A DNA stretch of 64,000 nucleotides from Bacillus marasmi (GTDB taxonomy: Bacteria; Bacillota; Bacilli; Bacillales; Cytobacillaceae). The translations under genes were made by a program, and so were the position numbers. Positions within the stretch are counted from its first letter, which is position 1, and the number at the start of each line of letters is the position of its first letter. Below the pieces are notes generated by a model. The model made no database searches. It was not told the origin of the DNA and saw only the letters and a list, made by a program, of their open reading frames with translations. The stretch covers positions 248,001 through 312,000 of the forward strand of contig NZ_LR656164.1 in assembly GCF_902168435.1 (NCBI RefSeq). Reading direction: 5' to 3'. Positions 9,799 to 22,439 of this stretch are shown here, in pieces.

Positions 9799-10341
9799 AT
9801 GTCTCAATTGCATGCAACGACGATATTTGCTGTTCACCATAATGGGAAATGTGCGATGGCTGGTGACGGTCAAGTTACATTTGGTAATGCCGTTGTGATG
9901 AAACACACAGCAAGAAAAGTTAGAAAATTGTTTAATGGAAAAGTAATTGCTGGTTTTGCTGGTTCAGTCGCAGATGCTTTTACATTGTTTGAAATGTTTG
10001 AAGGAAAGCTAGAAGAATATAATGGCAATCTTCAACGAGCTGCAGTAGAGCTTGCGAAACAATGGCGAAGTGATAAAGTTCTAAGGCGTCTTGAAGCCAT
10101 GCTGATTGTCATGAATCAACAAGACCTGCTTTTAATATCAGGTACTGGTGAAGTGATTGAACCTGACGATGGAATTTTAGCAATTGGTTCAGGTGGAAAT
10201 TATGCACTTGCTGCAGGACGCGCCTTGAAAAAATACTCTGGAGAGCATCTAGACGCTCGAGATATTGCCCGTTCAGCATTAGAAATTGCTTCGGAAATTT
10301 GTGTTTATACAAATGGCAATATTATTGTTGAAGAGCTTTAA
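9799..10341 (+). CDS. hslV: ATP-dependent protease peptidase subunit HslV (ClpQ/CodW)
   Basis: This is the proteolytic core of the two-component HslUV protease. The protein starts [12 protein letters not shown]. In the Bacillus version the mature N-terminal nucleophile is serine (Ser2 after Met removal), not the threonine of E. coli HslV, and that arrangement is kept here. GDGQVTFG and [14 protein letters not shown] are conserved. The length is 180 residues. It lies 23 bp after xerC and 20 bp before hslU, within one operon. Confidence 0.96.
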   Translation: MSQLHATTIFAVHHNGKCAMAGDGQVTFGNAVVMKHTARKVRKLFNGKVIAGFAGSVADAFTLFEMFEGKLEEYNGNLQRAAVELAKQWRSDKVLRRLEAMLIVMNQQDLLLISGTGEVIEPDDGILAIGSGGNYALAAGRALKKYSGEHLDARDIARSALEIASEICVYTNGNIIVEEL

Positions 10342-10361
10342 ACGAAAGGAGACTTAATTGT

Positions 10362-11771
10362 ATGGGAAAGATGACTACGTTAACCCCTCGTCAAATCGTT
10401 GAAAGGCTCGATCAATATATTGTCGGCCAAAAAGACGCAAAAAAAGCAGTAGCTGTTGCGCTTCGGAATCGATATCGCAGAAATCTGTTAGCTGAAGAGC
10501 TTCGTGAGGAAATTGTACCGAAGAACATTTTAATGATTGGACCAACAGGGGTAGGTAAAACAGAAATTGCCCGCCGAATGGCTAAAATAGTTGGAGCTCC
10601 ATTTATCAAAGTGGAGGCAACAAAGTTTACCGAGGTAGGTTATGTTGGACGTGACGTAGAATCGATGGTCCGTGATTTGGTTGAGACTTCGGTTCGTCTA
10701 GTCAAAGAGGAAAAAATGCTGAAGGTCAAAGACCGTGCTGAGGAAAATGCAAACCGCCGCTTAGTCGATTTGCTAGTACCGACAAAGAAAAAAACAAATA
10801 ATTACAAAAATCCTCTCGAGATGCTTTTTGGAGGTAACACTACACAAAACGATCAAACAGACCAAGAGACTCAGGAAGAAGCATCCAATTACGAAAAGCG
10901 TAAAGTGGTCCAGGAGAAACTTGTAGCTGGAGCGTTAGAAAATGAAGTCGTTACGGTAGAGGTCGAGGAGCAGCAACCATCTATGTTTGATATGTTGCAA
11001 GGCTCCGGAATGGAACAAATGGGTATGAACATGCAAGATGCTTTGAGCAGCTTTATGCCAAAACGCCGTAAAAAACGGAAGCTGACTGTAAGCGAAGCAA
11101 GAAAAGTTCTGACCAATGAAGAAGCGCAAAAATTAATCGATATGGATGAAGTAACGAGTGATGCTGTAAGAAGAGCTGAGCAATCAGGAATCATCTTTAT
11201 CGATGAAATTGATAAAATTGCGAGTAAGAATTCGGGTGGTTCATCTGCTGACGTTTCACGAGAAGGTGTTCAAAGAGACATCCTTCCAGTTGTAGAAGGG
11301 TCAACGGTTGTTACAAAATACGGCTCGGTAAAGACTGACTACATTCTGTTTATTGCTGCCGGAGCTTTCCATATGGCTAAGCCGTCTGATTTAATTCCGG
11401 AATTACAAGGTCGCTTCCCAATTCGTGTTGAATTAACGAAACTGACAGTTGATGACTTTGTGAAAATATTAATCGAGCCTGATAATGCTTTGATTAAACA
11501 GTATCAAGCATTATTGGAAACTGAAGGTATACAAATTGAATTTTCTGACGATGCTATTCGTAAGATTGCAGAAGTGGCATTTGAGGTAAATCAAGATACT
11601 GATAATATTGGTGCAAGACGATTGCATACCATTCTTGAAAAGCTTCTTGAGGATTTGTCCTTCGAGGCACCGGAAGTTACTTTGGAAAAAATAACGATAA
11701 CACCTCAATATGTAGAAGAGAAACTTGGAGCCATTTCGAGAGATAAAGACTTAAGTCAATTTATCCTCTAA
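10362..11771 (+). CDS. hslU: ATP-dependent protease ATPase subunit HslU (ClpY/CodX)
   Basis: This AAA+ unfoldase feeds substrates to HslV. Walker A is GPTGVGKTE near residue 65, and Walker B is [11 protein letters not shown] in the central region. An I domain rich in charged residues (about 140-240) includes [17 protein letters not shown], nearly identical to B. subtilis ClpY. The C-terminus DKDLSQFIL is the tail that inserts into HslV. It has 469 residues and starts at ATG 10362 after AAAGGAGA. Confidence 0.97.
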   Translation: MGKMTTLTPRQIVERLDQYIVGQKDAKKAVAVALRNRYRRNLLAEELREEIVPKNILMIGPTGVGKTEIARRMAKIVGAPFIKVEATKFTEVGYVGRDVESMVRDLVETSVRLVKEEKMLKVKDRAEENANRRLVDLLVPTKKKTNNYKNPLEMLFGGNTTQNDQTDQETQEEASNYEKRKVVQEKLVAGALENEVVTVEVEEQQPSMFDMLQGSGMEQMGMNMQDALSSFMPKRRKKRKLTVSEARKVLTNEEAQKLIDMDEVTSDAVRRAEQSGIIFIDEIDKIASKNSGGSSADVSREGVQRDILPVVEGSTVVTKYGSVKTDYILFIAAGAFHMAKPSDLIPELQGRFPIRVELTKLTVDDFVKILIEPDNALIKQYQALLETEGIQIEFSDDAIRKIAEVAFEVNQDTDNIGARRLHTILEKLLEDLSFEAPEVTLEKITITPQYVEEKLGAISRDKDLSQFIL

Positions 11772-11875
11772 TCATAGGTAATGAGATTTGGGTGAATAAC
11801 CAATAGGTTTTTTAATAGAGAAAAAAACACAATAAAATATGATGTTTTGTTTGAAGCACATAGGAGGAAGAATTA

Positions 11876-12655
11876 ATGGATTTATTAACTAAAACTAGAA
11901 CGATCAACGCAATGCTGCAAAGAGCGGCAGGGAAACCTGTTAACTTCAAAGAAATGGCCGAAACTCTACGTAATGTAATTGAGGCAAATGTTTTCGTTGT
12001 TAGTCGCCGTGGTAAATTATTAGGATTTGCAATTAAGCAATCTATTGAAAATGAGCGCATGAAAAAAATGCTAGAAGATCGACAATTTCCTGAAGAGTAT
12101 ACTAAGAACCTTTTCAATGTACAAGAAACATCTTCAAATATAGATATCGAAAGCCAATACTCCGCTTTTCCATATGAAAATAAAGCGCTTTTCACTACTG
12201 GATTAACAACTATTGTTCCAATCATCGGTGGTGGAGAACGTTTAGGAACATTGATTCTATCTCGCATGGAAGATAAATTCGAAGATGATGATTTAATTTT
12301 AGCTGAGTACGGTGCAACAGTAGTAGGAATGGAAATTCTTCGCGAAAAATCTGAAGAGATTGAAGAAGAAGCACGTAGTAAGGCTGTTGTACAAATGGCC
12401 ATCAGTTCACTTTCTTATAGCGAATTAGAAGCTATTGAACATATCTTCGAAGAGCTAAACGGTAATGAGGGCTTATTAGTTGCATCAAAAATCGCTGACC
12501 GCGTAGGTATCACTCGCTCGGTTATCGTAAATGCACTTCGTAAACTTGAAAGTGCTGGTGTAATTGAATCACGTTCATTAGGAATGAAAGGAACTTATAT
12601 CAAAGTTCTAAATGACAAATTCCTTGTTGAACTAGATAAATTAAAATCAAACTAA
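11876..12655 (+). CDS. codY: GTP- and branched-chain-amino-acid-responsive repressor CodY
   Basis: CodY is the global stationary-phase regulator of nitrogen, carbon and virulence genes; isoleucine/valine/leucine and GTP increase its DNA binding. The N-terminal GAF domain (about residues 1-155) is followed by a linker and a winged helix-turn-helix near 200-245 ([20 protein letters not shown]). The 259-residue length is that of B. subtilis CodY, and identity appears very high. ATG 11876 follows AGGAGGAAG. It is the last gene of the xerC operon and is closed by a terminator at 12666. A potential target box lies upstream of sucC. Confidence 0.98.
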   Translation: MDLLTKTRTINAMLQRAAGKPVNFKEMAETLRNVIEANVFVVSRRGKLLGFAIKQSIENERMKKMLEDRQFPEEYTKNLFNVQETSSNIDIESQYSAFPYENKALFTTGLTTIVPIIGGGERLGTLILSRMEDKFEDDDLILAEYGATVVGMEILREKSEEIEEEARSKAVVQMAISSLSYSELEAIEHIFEELNGNEGLLVASKIADRVGITRSVIVNALRKLESAGVIESRSLGMKGTYIKVLNDKFLVELDKLKSN

Positions 12656-12665
12656 TACACAACCA

Positions 12666-12698
12666 CCCAGGTAGCGAACACGTTACCTGGGTTTCTTT
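12666..12698 (+). terminator. Intrinsic terminator after codY
   Basis: CCCAGGTAGCG pairs with CGTTACCTGGG (11 bp, one G-T) around AACA, followed by TTTCTTT. In B. subtilis a long flagellar operon begins after codY; here the next gene is rpsB. Confidence 0.85.
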
Positions 12699-12742
12699 AT
12701 CAAAAACATCAGGATTTTTTCTGGTTTAGAGTCAGGAATTGC

Positions 12743-12771
12743 TTGATTGTCTAAATGGTTTGTGCTATATT
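12743..12771 (+). promoter_or_regulatory. Predicted sigma-A promoter of rpsB
   Basis: TTGATT (12743-12748), a 17-bp spacer and TATATT (12766-12771). The expected start near 12778 leaves a leader of about 113 bases before rpsB. Confidence 0.65.
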
Positions 12772-12773
12772 AG

Positions 12774-13589
<816 letters not shown>

Positions 13590-13618
13590 TTGATTTTAGG
13601 ACGCTAAGCTTGACAGGA

Positions 13619-13657
13619 AAAGGTGATAAGAGGGAGCACCCTTTATCACCTTTTTTT
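13619..13657 (+). terminator. Terminator or partial terminator between rpsB and tsf
   Basis: AAAGGTGATAA pairs with TTATCACCTTT, continued by AGGG/CCCT, and is followed by seven T. It would reduce tsf transcription relative to rpsB unless tsf has its own promoter. No convincing promoter was found in the remaining 90 bp. Confidence 0.85.
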
Positions 13658-13746
13658 AAAGAAAATCGTCATGTCTTGCTTAAACGTTTAGGTTTACTAA
13701 ATTTTGTAAAAAATAATACATAGTTATAATAAGGAGGAATTTCATT

Positions 13747-14628
13747 ATGGCAATTACCGCTCAAATGGTAAAAGAACTTCGCGAAAAAACTGGTGCCGGC
13801 ATGATGGATTGTAAAAAGGCCCTTACTGAAACTAATGGTGATATGGAAAAAGCAATTGATTTCTTACGTGAAAAAGGGATCGCAAAAGCTGCTAAGAAAT
13901 CTGATCGTATTGCTGCAGAAGGTATCACTTCTATTTTAGTTGGTGGCAACGATGCTGTCATTTTAGAAGTAAACTCTGAAACTGATTTCGTTGCTAAAAA
14001 CGAAGGTTTCCAAACTCTTGTTAAAGAATTAGCTGAGCACTTACTAAAAAATAAACCAGCTACAGTTGAAGAAGCTGAAGCACAAAAAATGGAAAACGGT
14101 GCAACTGTTGCTGAGCACATCAATGCTGCAATCGCTAAAATCGGTGAGAAATTAAGCCTTCGCCGTTTTGCAGTTGTGACTAAAACTGATAACGATGCTT
14201 TCGGTGCATACTTACACATGGGTGGCCGTATCAGCGTATTAACAGTTCTTGAAGGTACTACTGATGCAGATGCTGCTAAGGATATTTCTATGCATATCGC
14301 TGCGTTAAATCCTAAGTATGTTTCTCGTGATGAAGTATCTGCTGAAGAAGTAGAACGTGAGCGCCAAGTATTAACTCAACAAGCTCTTAACGAAGGCAAA
14401 CCAGCTAACATCGTTGAGAAAATGGTTGAAGGACGTCTTGGTAAATATTTCGAAGATGTTTGTGTACTTGATCAAACTTTCGTAAAAAATCCAGATCAAA
14501 AAGTTCGTCAATTTGTTCAATCAAAAGGTGCAACTGTTCGTGAATTCACTCGTTTCGAAGTAGGCGAAGGTTTAGAAAAACGTGAAGACAACTTCGCTGA
14601 AGAAGTAATGAATCAAGTTAAAAAATAA
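13747..14628 (+). CDS. tsf: Translation elongation factor Ts
   Basis: EF-Ts is the guanine-nucleotide exchange factor for EF-Tu. The N-terminal UBA-like domain has [20 protein letters not shown]. The [10 protein letters not shown] motif contacts the EF-Tu nucleotide site. Two-subdomain core and C-terminal module follow, total 293 residues, the same as B. subtilis. ATG 13747 follows AAGGAGGA. It is co-directional with rpsB and pyrH in the universal order. Confidence 0.98.
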   Translation: MAITAQMVKELREKTGAGMMDCKKALTETNGDMEKAIDFLREKGIAKAAKKSDRIAAEGITSILVGGNDAVILEVNSETDFVAKNEGFQTLVKELAEHLLKNKPATVEEAEAQKMENGATVAEHINAAIAKIGEKLSLRRFAVVTKTDNDAFGAYLHMGGRISVLTVLEGTTDADAAKDISMHIAALNPKYVSRDEVSAEEVERERQVLTQQALNEGKPANIVEKMVEGRLGKYFEDVCVLDQTFVKNPDQKVRQFVQSKGATVREFTRFEVGEGLEKREDNFAEEVMNQVKK

Positions 14629-14690
14629 TGATTAGCGAATTTACTAAGGAATTCTCCTAAGTAAATGAACATACGCTTTTAAAGATTGTT

Positions 14691-14720
14691 ATAGGGGACA
14701 CTTGGTGTTCCCTATTTTTA
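14691..14720 (+). terminator. Terminator after tsf
   Basis: ATAGGGGACAC pairs with GTGTTCCCTAT around a three-base loop, followed by T's. A weaker upstream hairpin (14640-14665) and another T-tailed hairpin (ACCAAG/CTTGGT near 14742-14770) also occur before pyrH, so read-through into pyrH may be limited. Confidence 0.8.
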
Positions 14721-14807
14721 AGAAAACAAATTATTGCATTAGACCAAGTCAATAGAACGGTCTTGGTTTTTAAGAGAAAGCATACAATTGGAGGTTCTTA
14801 AGTTCTT

Positions 14808-15530
14808 ATGAGCAGCCCTAAATATAAACGCGTCGTATTAAAATTAAGTGGTGAAGCATTAGCAGGTGAAGTTGGTTTTGGGATCAACCCTGCTGTGATT
14901 AAGTCAATTGCAAATCAAGTTAAAGAGATTGCAGAATTAGGTGTTGAAGTAGCAGTCGTCGTTGGTGGCGGTAACATTTGGCGCGGTAAAATCGGCAGTG
15001 AGATGGGGATGGACAGAGCAACAGCAGATTATATGGGAATGCTTGCAACAGTGATGAATTCGCTCGCACTCCAAGACAGCTTAGAACAAGGTGGAATTGA
15101 AACTCGCGTTCAAACTTCTATCGAAATGCGTCAGGTTGCTGAGCCATACATTCGTCGCCGCGCAATCCGTCATTTAGAGAAAAAGCGCGTTGTGATTTTT
15201 GCAGCTGGTACAGGAAATCCTTATTTCTCTACAGATACAACAGCAGCTTTACGTGCAGCTGAAATTGAAGCGGACGTAATCTTAATGGCGAAAAATAACG
15301 TTGACGGAGTATATTCCGCAGATCCACGTATTGATAAAAATGCCAAGAAATATGATACTCTTTCATATCTAGATGTAATTAAAGAAGGTCTGGCAGTAAT
15401 GGATTCAACTGCTTCTTCACTTTGTATGGATAACGATATTCCGTTAATTGTCTTCTCCATCATGGAGAGCGGAAATATTAAACGAGTTGTTATGGGTGAA
15501 ACTATCGGAACTATTGTAAGGGGGAAATAA
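14808..15530 (+). CDS. pyrH: Uridylate kinase (UMP kinase)
   Basis: This is the hexameric bacterial UMP kinase of the amino acid kinase fold, UMP + ATP to UDP + ADP, activated by GTP and inhibited by [18 protein letters not shown] is the N-terminal phosphate loop region. [11 protein letters not shown] and [19 protein letters not shown] are family blocks. It has 240 residues as in B. subtilis. ATG 14808 is 13 bases after GGAGG, a rather long spacing. frr follows after two bases, so the pair is translationally linked. Confidence 0.97.
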   Translation: MSSPKYKRVVLKLSGEALAGEVGFGINPAVIKSIANQVKEIAELGVEVAVVVGGGNIWRGKIGSEMGMDRATADYMGMLATVMNSLALQDSLEQGGIETRVQTSIEMRQVAEPYIRRRAIRHLEKKRVVIFAAGTGNPYFSTDTTAALRAAEIEADVILMAKNNVDGVYSADPRIDKNAKKYDTLSYLDVIKEGLAVMDSTASSLCMDNDIPLIVFSIMESGNIKRVVMGETIGTIVRGK

Positions 15531-15532
15531 TC

Positions 15533-16090
15533 ATGCCAAAACAAGTTCTTGCAACTGCAAAAGAAAAAATGACAAAAGCAATCTCCGCTTATACGCGTGA
15601 GCTTGCAAGTATTCGTGCCGGCAGAGCAAATGCAGCACTACTTGATCGTCTGTCAATTGATTATTATGGTGCGCCAACTCCTGTAAATCAGCTTGCTGGT
15701 ATTTCTGTTCCTGAAGCACGTCTATTAGTGATTCAGCCCTATGATAAGTCAGTGCTTGGTGAAATTGAGAAAGCGATTTTAAAATCGGATCTTGGTTTAA
15801 CTCCAACGAATGATGGTAGTATTATTCGCTTAACCATTCCTCAATTAACTGAGGAGCGCCGTAAGGAATTAGTTAAGCTTATTAAGAAGGATTCTGAAGA
15901 AGCCAAAGTTGCGGTTCGTAATATTCGTCGTGATGCAAATGATGATTTGAAGAAACTTGAAAAGAATGGTGAAATTACTGAAGATGAACTTCGTGGTTAT
16001 GGCGAAGATATTCAAAAATTAACGGATGATCATATAAGTAAAATTGATCAAATCACAAAAGATAAAGAGAAAGAAGTAATGGAAGTTTAA
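15533..16090 (+). CDS. frr: Ribosome recycling factor
   Basis: RRF dissociates post-termination ribosomes together with EF-G. The 185-residue, mostly helical protein has family motifs [28 protein letters not shown] and [11 protein letters not shown]. The charged C-terminus ([11 protein letters not shown]) is typical. It starts two bases after the pyrH stop and is followed by a strong terminator. Confidence 0.97.
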   Translation: MPKQVLATAKEKMTKAISAYTRELASIRAGRANAALLDRLSIDYYGAPTPVNQLAGISVPEARLLVIQPYDKSVLGEIEKAILKSDLGLTPTNDGSIIRLTIPQLTEERRKELVKLIKKDSEEAKVAVRNIRRDANDDLKKLEKNGEITEDELRGYGEDIQKLTDDHISKIDQITKDKEKEVMEV

Positions 16091-16106
16091 TTGAAAAATT
16101 TTCATT

Positions 16107-16134
16107 AACCCTCTTGTTATAGGGGGTTTTTTTT
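16107..16134 (+). terminator. Intrinsic terminator after frr
   Basis: AACCCTC pairs with GGGGGTT (one G-T) around a seven-base loop, followed by eight T. The next 250 bp before uppS hold no gene. A weak promoter (TTGGTC, 17 bp, TATAGA, near 16215-16245) may drive uppS. Confidence 0.85.
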
Positions 16135-16385
16135 AATAGTTAAGGATTCAGGATTCTTGTTTAAACCGTTGCCAAAGGGTGAATATCGACTCTTTTTTGC
16201 AACTTAAATTCTGAAAGTTGGTCCATTTACATAATCTTTTTATAGAGATATCTTATTCCTTTTTTGGTATGATAAGAGCATGTGAATAATATGGTAAATA
16301 ACTTCGACATAGACTATTTTCTGGAAAATGGTGTTTGAATATGTTCGAAGAAGAAGATTATCTTATTTTTAAGAGGAGCTAACTT

Positions 16386-17162
16386 ATGTTAAATAAAATA
16401 AAGCTGTGGAAGAATCAGCAACAGTCTTCCAGTCTCCACGAGCGGATGCTACAAATTGAGGAGCAGCCGGTTCCTTCACATGTTGCTATTATTATGGATG
16501 GTAATGGAAGATGGGCCAAAAAACGGGCATTACCACGTGTCGCGGGGCATCATGAAGGAATGAAAGTGGTTCGGAAAATCACTCGGCTAGCAAGTAAAAT
16601 GGGGATTAACACGCTGACATTATACGCTTTTTCTACAGAAAATTGGAAACGTCCTAAAACTGAGGTGGATTACTTATTAAAACTGCCTGAGGAGTTTTTA
16701 GGTACCTTTTTACCAGAATTGATTGAAGAAAATGTACGTGTAACGATGATGGGCTATAAGGAAAATTTGCCGAGCTATACGATTAATGCCATTGAAAAAG
16801 CCATTCAAGATACGAAAGATAATACGGGATTAGTATTAAATTTCGCATTAAATTATGGTTCTAGAGCAGAAATCGTGGATGCGGTTAAGCGTGTCTTAAA
16901 CGATTGCCAGAAAGGTATACTAGAGAGTGATGAAGTGAATGAAGATTTATTCTCTTCGTATTTAATGACTTCGGATTTAACTGATCCAGATTTATTAATT
17001 CGCACAAGTGGAGAGATTCGACTAAGTAATTTCATGCTTTGGCAACTTGCCTATTCGGAATTTTGGTTTACAGAAGTACTTTGGCCGGATTTTTCTGAAC
17101 AGCATTTTATTGAGGCAATTGAAGCATATCAAAATCGTCAAAGAAGATTTGGAGGAGTGTAG
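16386..17162 (+). CDS. uppS: Undecaprenyl diphosphate synthase
   Basis: UppS is a cis-prenyltransferase that extends FPP with eight isopentenyl units to make the C55 lipid carrier for peptidoglycan and teichoic acids. The substrate loop IIMDGNGRWAKKR contains the catalytic Asp. LTLYAFSTENWKRP and DLLIRTSGEIRLSNFMLWQ are conserved. The length of 258 residues and the C-terminus RRFGGV match the family. ATG 16386 follows AGAGGAG. It starts a chain of envelope genes: uppS, cdsA, dxr, rseP. Confidence 0.97.
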   Translation: MLNKIKLWKNQQQSSSLHERMLQIEEQPVPSHVAIIMDGNGRWAKKRALPRVAGHHEGMKVVRKITRLASKMGINTLTLYAFSTENWKRPKTEVDYLLKLPEEFLGTFLPELIEENVRVTMMGYKENLPSYTINAIEKAIQDTKDNTGLVLNFALNYGSRAEIVDAVKRVLNDCQKGILESDEVNEDLFSSYLMTSDLTDPDLLIRTSGEIRLSNFMLWQLAYSEFWFTEVLWPDFSEQHFIEAIEAYQNRQRRFGGV

Positions 17163-17198
17163 CTTCACTCCGAACATGAAAAGGTGTTGAAAAACTAA

Positions 17199-17999
17199 AT
17201 GAAGCAACGAATCATTACAGCAGTGATTGCAGCAGCGGTTTTTTTACCGATTGTCATTTATGGTGGAACTCCGTTTATTTTACTAACATATTTACTAGCA
17301 ACTGTTGCACTATACGAATTATTAAAAATGCGAAAGCTTAGCATCACTACGATACCTGGAATTATTTCAGTTATCTTGCTATGGATTTTTCTGCTACCTG
17401 ACGAGTTCAATAGTACACTGGCAGACTTAGATTATTCAAAAATTGAATTAGCATTGTTTGCCGTTTTGTTGTTTATGACCTATACTGTCATCACTAAAAA
17501 TCGATTTACATTTGATGATGTTGCATTTGCGATATTAGCCACATTATATATTGGGATTGGTTTTTATTATTTTATTGAAACTCGTGATGCACAATCAGGC
17601 TTAACGTATATCTTTTATGCCCTGTTTATTATTTGGGCAACTGATTCTGGCGCATATTTTATTGGAAGAGCGTTTGGTAAGAAGAAGCTCTGGCCGGAAA
17701 TTAGTCCGAAAAAGACGGTGGAAGGCTTCTTTGGTGGAATTGCCTCCGCATTAGTTGTTGCACTTCTTTTTGTTATTTTTACCGATATTAGTTCTAGTAC
17801 TGCAGTTTGGAAACTATTCCTCATTACAACAGTACTGTCTGTATCAGGCCAAATTGGCGATTTAGTTGAATCAGCGATTAAACGTCATTATCAAATTAAA
17901 GATTCCGGTCATATTTTACCAGGACATGGTGGGATTTTAGACCGTTTCGATAGCTTATTATTTGTTCTGCCATTTATGCATTTTCTCCATTTGTTGTAA
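17199..17999 (+). CDS. cdsA: Phosphatidate cytidylyltransferase (CDP-diacylglycerol synthase)
   Basis: CdsA makes CDP-diacylglycerol from phosphatidate and CTP, the precursor of phosphatidylglycerol and phosphatidylethanolamine. It is an integral membrane protein with about seven to eight hydrophobic segments. The C-terminal signature QIGDLVESAIKRHYQIKDSG and PGHGGILDRFDS holds the metal-binding aspartates. The length is 266 residues. It starts 36 bp after uppS and 31 bp before dxr, implying one transcript. Confidence 0.96.
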   Translation: MKQRIITAVIAAAVFLPIVIYGGTPFILLTYLLATVALYELLKMRKLSITTIPGIISVILLWIFLLPDEFNSTLADLDYSKIELALFAVLLFMTYTVITKNRFTFDDVAFAILATLYIGIGFYYFIETRDAQSGLTYIFYALFIIWATDSGAYFIGRAFGKKKLWPEISPKKTVEGFFGGIASALVVALLFVIFTDISSSTAVWKLFLITTVLSVSGQIGDLVESAIKRHYQIKDSGHILPGHGGILDRFDSLLFVLPFMHFLHLL

Positions 18000-18030
18000 C
18001 TACAAGGATTGTTTATAGGAGTGGAACTTT

Positions 18031-19173
18031 GTGAAATATATTAGCTTATTAGGCGCAACAGGTTCGATTGGAATGCAAACTCTCGATGTAATAAAAGAAC
18101 ACTCAAACGAATTTACGTTGGTCGCATTTTCAGTTGGAAGGAATATTGATTCTGCTCGTGAAATCATTAACCAATTTAGCCCACAGCTAGTGTCGGTTCA
18201 AGAAAAGCCAGACTACGAAATGTTAAAACTGGAATTTCCTCATGTTGCTTTTACATACGGAAATGATGGTTTAACAGAGGTTGCGGTATTTGAAAAGGCA
18301 GATATTTTAGTTAATGCTGTTATTGGCAGTGTTGGACTACTACCAACGCTTCAAGCGATTGAGGCGAAAAAGACAATTGCCATTGCCAATAAAGAAACAC
18401 TTGTGACAGCGGGACATTTAGTTATGGATGCGGTCAAAAAGCACGGGGTAGCCCTTTTGCCTGTTGACAGTGAGCACTCAGCTATCTACCAAGCATTACA
18501 AGGTGAGCAAACGAAAAATATCGAACGCTTAATTTTAACAGCATCTGGTGGAAGCTTCCGTGATCGCACGAGAGAAGAATTGGAGCATGTAACCCTAAAA
18601 GAAGCTTTAGCACATCCTAACTGGGCGATGGGGGCAAAAATAACGATTGATTCTGCGTCTATGATGAATAAGGGCTTGGAAGTAATTGAAGCCCATTGGT
18701 TATTCTCTATTGGCTACGAGCAAATCGATGTGTTACTTCATAAAGAAAGTATCATCCATTCAATGGTTGAATTTCATGACTCAAGTATCATAGCCCAATT
18801 GGGAACACCTGATATGCGGGTACCAATCCAATATGCATTAACGTATCCTGATCGTTTACCACTTGGTGGGGCTAAAAGACTTAATTTAGCAGAGATTGGG
18901 AAGCTCCATTTTAAGGAAATGGATTTGGAACGGTTTCGTTGTTTGAAATTTGCCTATGAGGCAGGTAAAATTGGCGGTACGATGCCAACCGTTTTAAATG
19001 CGGCGAATGAAGTTGCTGTTGCTGCATTTATTGAAGGACAAATTACGTTTTTACAAATTGAGGATTTAATCGAAAAGGCATTATCCGCACATCAAAGCAT
19101 TAGCAATCCAAGCCTGGCCACAATCCAGGAGGTTGACAAAGAAACAAGACAGTTTGTACAAACGCTAGTATAA
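18031..19173 (+). CDS. dxr: 1-deoxy-D-xylulose 5-phosphate reductoisomerase
   Basis: Dxr performs the first committed step of the MEP isoprenoid pathway, DXP to methylerythritol 4-phosphate with NADPH. The N-terminal Rossmann motif is [15 protein letters not shown]. The metal and substrate loop includes [24 protein letters not shown] and [18 protein letters not shown]. It has 380 residues and begins with GTG 18031 after ATAGGAG. The product supplies isoprenoid units for UppS encoded just upstream. Confidence 0.97.
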   Translation: MKYISLLGATGSIGMQTLDVIKEHSNEFTLVAFSVGRNIDSAREIINQFSPQLVSVQEKPDYEMLKLEFPHVAFTYGNDGLTEVAVFEKADILVNAVIGSVGLLPTLQAIEAKKTIAIANKETLVTAGHLVMDAVKKHGVALLPVDSEHSAIYQALQGEQTKNIERLILTASGGSFRDRTREELEHVTLKEALAHPNWAMGAKITIDSASMMNKGLEVIEAHWLFSIGYEQIDVLLHKESIIHSMVEFHDSSIIAQLGTPDMRVPIQYALTYPDRLPLGGAKRLNLAEIGKLHFKEMDLERFRCLKFAYEAGKIGGTMPTVLNAANEVAVAAFIEGQITFLQIEDLIEKALSAHQSISNPSLATIQEVDKETRQFVQTLV

Positions 19174-19279
19174 AAAGTATTAAACGTATGATAGACAAGC
19201 ATTGTTAATCATGGGCTTGGCGCAATCAATAGATTGTTTTCCCTGGTCTCTTATCCAAAAAAAAAGGTGGTTGTAAAGT

Positions 19280-20542
19280 TTGAGCACAGTTATAGCCTTT
19301 ATTGTTATTTTCGGCGCCCTCGTATTCTTTCATGAATTAGGTCATCTCATCTTTGCGAAACGAGCCGGAATTCTTTGTCGAGAATTTGCAATTGGCTTTG
19401 GTCCTAAAATTTTTTCCCACAAAAAGAATGAAACCGTCTATACGATTCGTCTCCTACCGATAGGTGGATTTGTAAGGATGGCTGGGGAAGATCCGGAAAT
19501 GATCGAAATCAAGCCAGGACATAGAATAGGCCTAATGCTAGATGACCAATCAGGACAAGTCACAAAAATCATATTAAATAACAAGGATAAATACCCAAAC
19601 GCTCGTGTGATGGAAGTTGAGAGTGCAGATATCGAATACGCTTTGGTCCTAAAAGGATATGTTGATGGAGAGGATGAGCAGCTTCAATCATTTTCGATTG
19701 CCCGAGATGCGGTAATGGTTGAGGATGGAATTGAAACGCAAATTGCTCCATATGACCGTCAGTTTGCTTCTAAAAAATTAGGACAAAGAACGATGGCGAT
19801 TTTTGCCGGTCCAATGATGAATTTTGTGTTAGCTTTTTTCATTTTTCTAGTCATTGCCTTTTTACAGGGAGTTCCTTCTTCTGAGCCTATCCTTGGTAAG
19901 GTTACTCCAGATGGCACAGCTGTTAAAGCAGGCCTGAAGGAAGGCGATATCGTTCACACGATAGATGGAGATGAGATTACGAGCTGGAATGATGTCGTCG
20001 AAACGATTAGAAAAAATCCAAATAAAGAATTAGAATTTACGATTGAGCGTGATGGAAAAACTCAGGATGTTTCGGTAGTTCCGGAAGAGAAAGAGATTGA
20101 GGGAGAAACGATTGGATTAATTGGTGTATATAGTCCCGTTGAAAAATCACCATTAAAAGCGGTTGCTTATGGATTTGAAGAAACTTATTTTTGGACAAAA
20201 GAGATATTCTTCATGCTAGGAAAGCTAGTATCTGGTGATTTTACAATTGATGCATTATCAGGACCAGTCGGAATATATAAATCAACCGATACTGTTGCAA
20301 AATCTGGAATTTATTATTTAATGAAATGGGCCGGTATTTTAAGTATCAATCTGGGCATTATGAATCTTTTACCAATCCCAGCACTTGATGGAGGAAGGCT
20401 GATGTTTTTTGCTGTTGAATTTTTACGGGGCAAACCAGTCGATCGCCAAAAAGAAGGAATGGTTCACTTTATTGGATTCGCCTTACTGATGTTATTAATG
20501 CTCGTCGTAACGTGGAATGATATCCAAAGATTTTTCTTATAA
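19280..20542 (+). CDS. rseP: Intramembrane site-2 metalloprotease RseP/RasP
   Basis: This zinc protease cuts membrane proteins within the bilayer; B. subtilis RasP processes anti-sigma RsiW, FtsL and signal peptide remnants. The zinc motif HELGH is at residues 18-22 in the first membrane segment. A PDZ domain lies around residues 200-270 (VKAGLKEGDIVHTIDGDEI). The third zinc ligand region NLLPIPALDGG is in a C-terminal membrane segment. It has 420 residues. TTG 19280 follows AAGGTGG with nine-base spacing and gives the conserved N-terminus. proS begins 24 bp downstream. Confidence 0.96.
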   Translation: MSTVIAFIVIFGALVFFHELGHLIFAKRAGILCREFAIGFGPKIFSHKKNETVYTIRLLPIGGFVRMAGEDPEMIEIKPGHRIGLMLDDQSGQVTKIILNNKDKYPNARVMEVESADIEYALVLKGYVDGEDEQLQSFSIARDAVMVEDGIETQIAPYDRQFASKKLGQRTMAIFAGPMMNFVLAFFIFLVIAFLQGVPSSEPILGKVTPDGTAVKAGLKEGDIVHTIDGDEITSWNDVVETIRKNPNKELEFTIERDGKTQDVSVVPEEKEIEGETIGLIGVYSPVEKSPLKAVAYGFEETYFWTKEIFFMLGKLVSGDFTIDALSGPVGIYKSTDTVAKSGIYYLMKWAGILSINLGIMNLLPIPALDGGRLMFFAVEFLRGKPVDRQKEGMVHFIGFALLMLLMLVVTWNDIQRFFL

Positions 20543-22270
<1,728 letters not shown>

Positions 22271-22276
22271 TTTGAG

Positions 22277-22308
22277 AAAACTCGTCAATTTTATTGGCGA
22301 GTTTTTTA
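22277..22308 (+). terminator. Intrinsic terminator after proS
   Basis: AAAACTCGTCAA pairs with TTGGCGAGTTTT around a short T-rich loop, followed by T's. It ends the uppS-proS unit before polC. Confidence 0.85.
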
Positions 22309-22334
22309 AATGCTTTAATGTAAAAATATCCTAC

Positions 22335-22363
22335 GTTTTTCCGTTAAGCTGATATGATATAAT
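22335..22363 (+). promoter_or_regulatory. Predicted extended -10 promoter of polC
   Basis: A perfect TATAAT (22358-22363) is preceded by TGA (extended -10). The -35 position, 17 bp upstream, is a weak GTTTTT. It lies 76 bp before the polC start. Confidence 0.5.
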
Positions 22364-22439
22364 AGCTTTTGTTCTATGTTAATGAATTAGTGAAAAAAGA
22401 ATAATAGATAAATTTTAAACATGAGAGGAGTGAAAGTGA

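Noticed and set aside
13705-13746. TATAAT at 13725-13730 as a tsf promoter
   Set aside because: Transcription would begin inside or after the AAGGAGG ribosome binding site at 13731, and no good -35 is present.
16341-16385. A 12-codon open frame (MFEEEDYLIFKRS) ending in the uppS Shine-Dalgarno
   Set aside because: No ribosome binding site of its own is evident and nothing is known of such a leader peptide; most likely chance.
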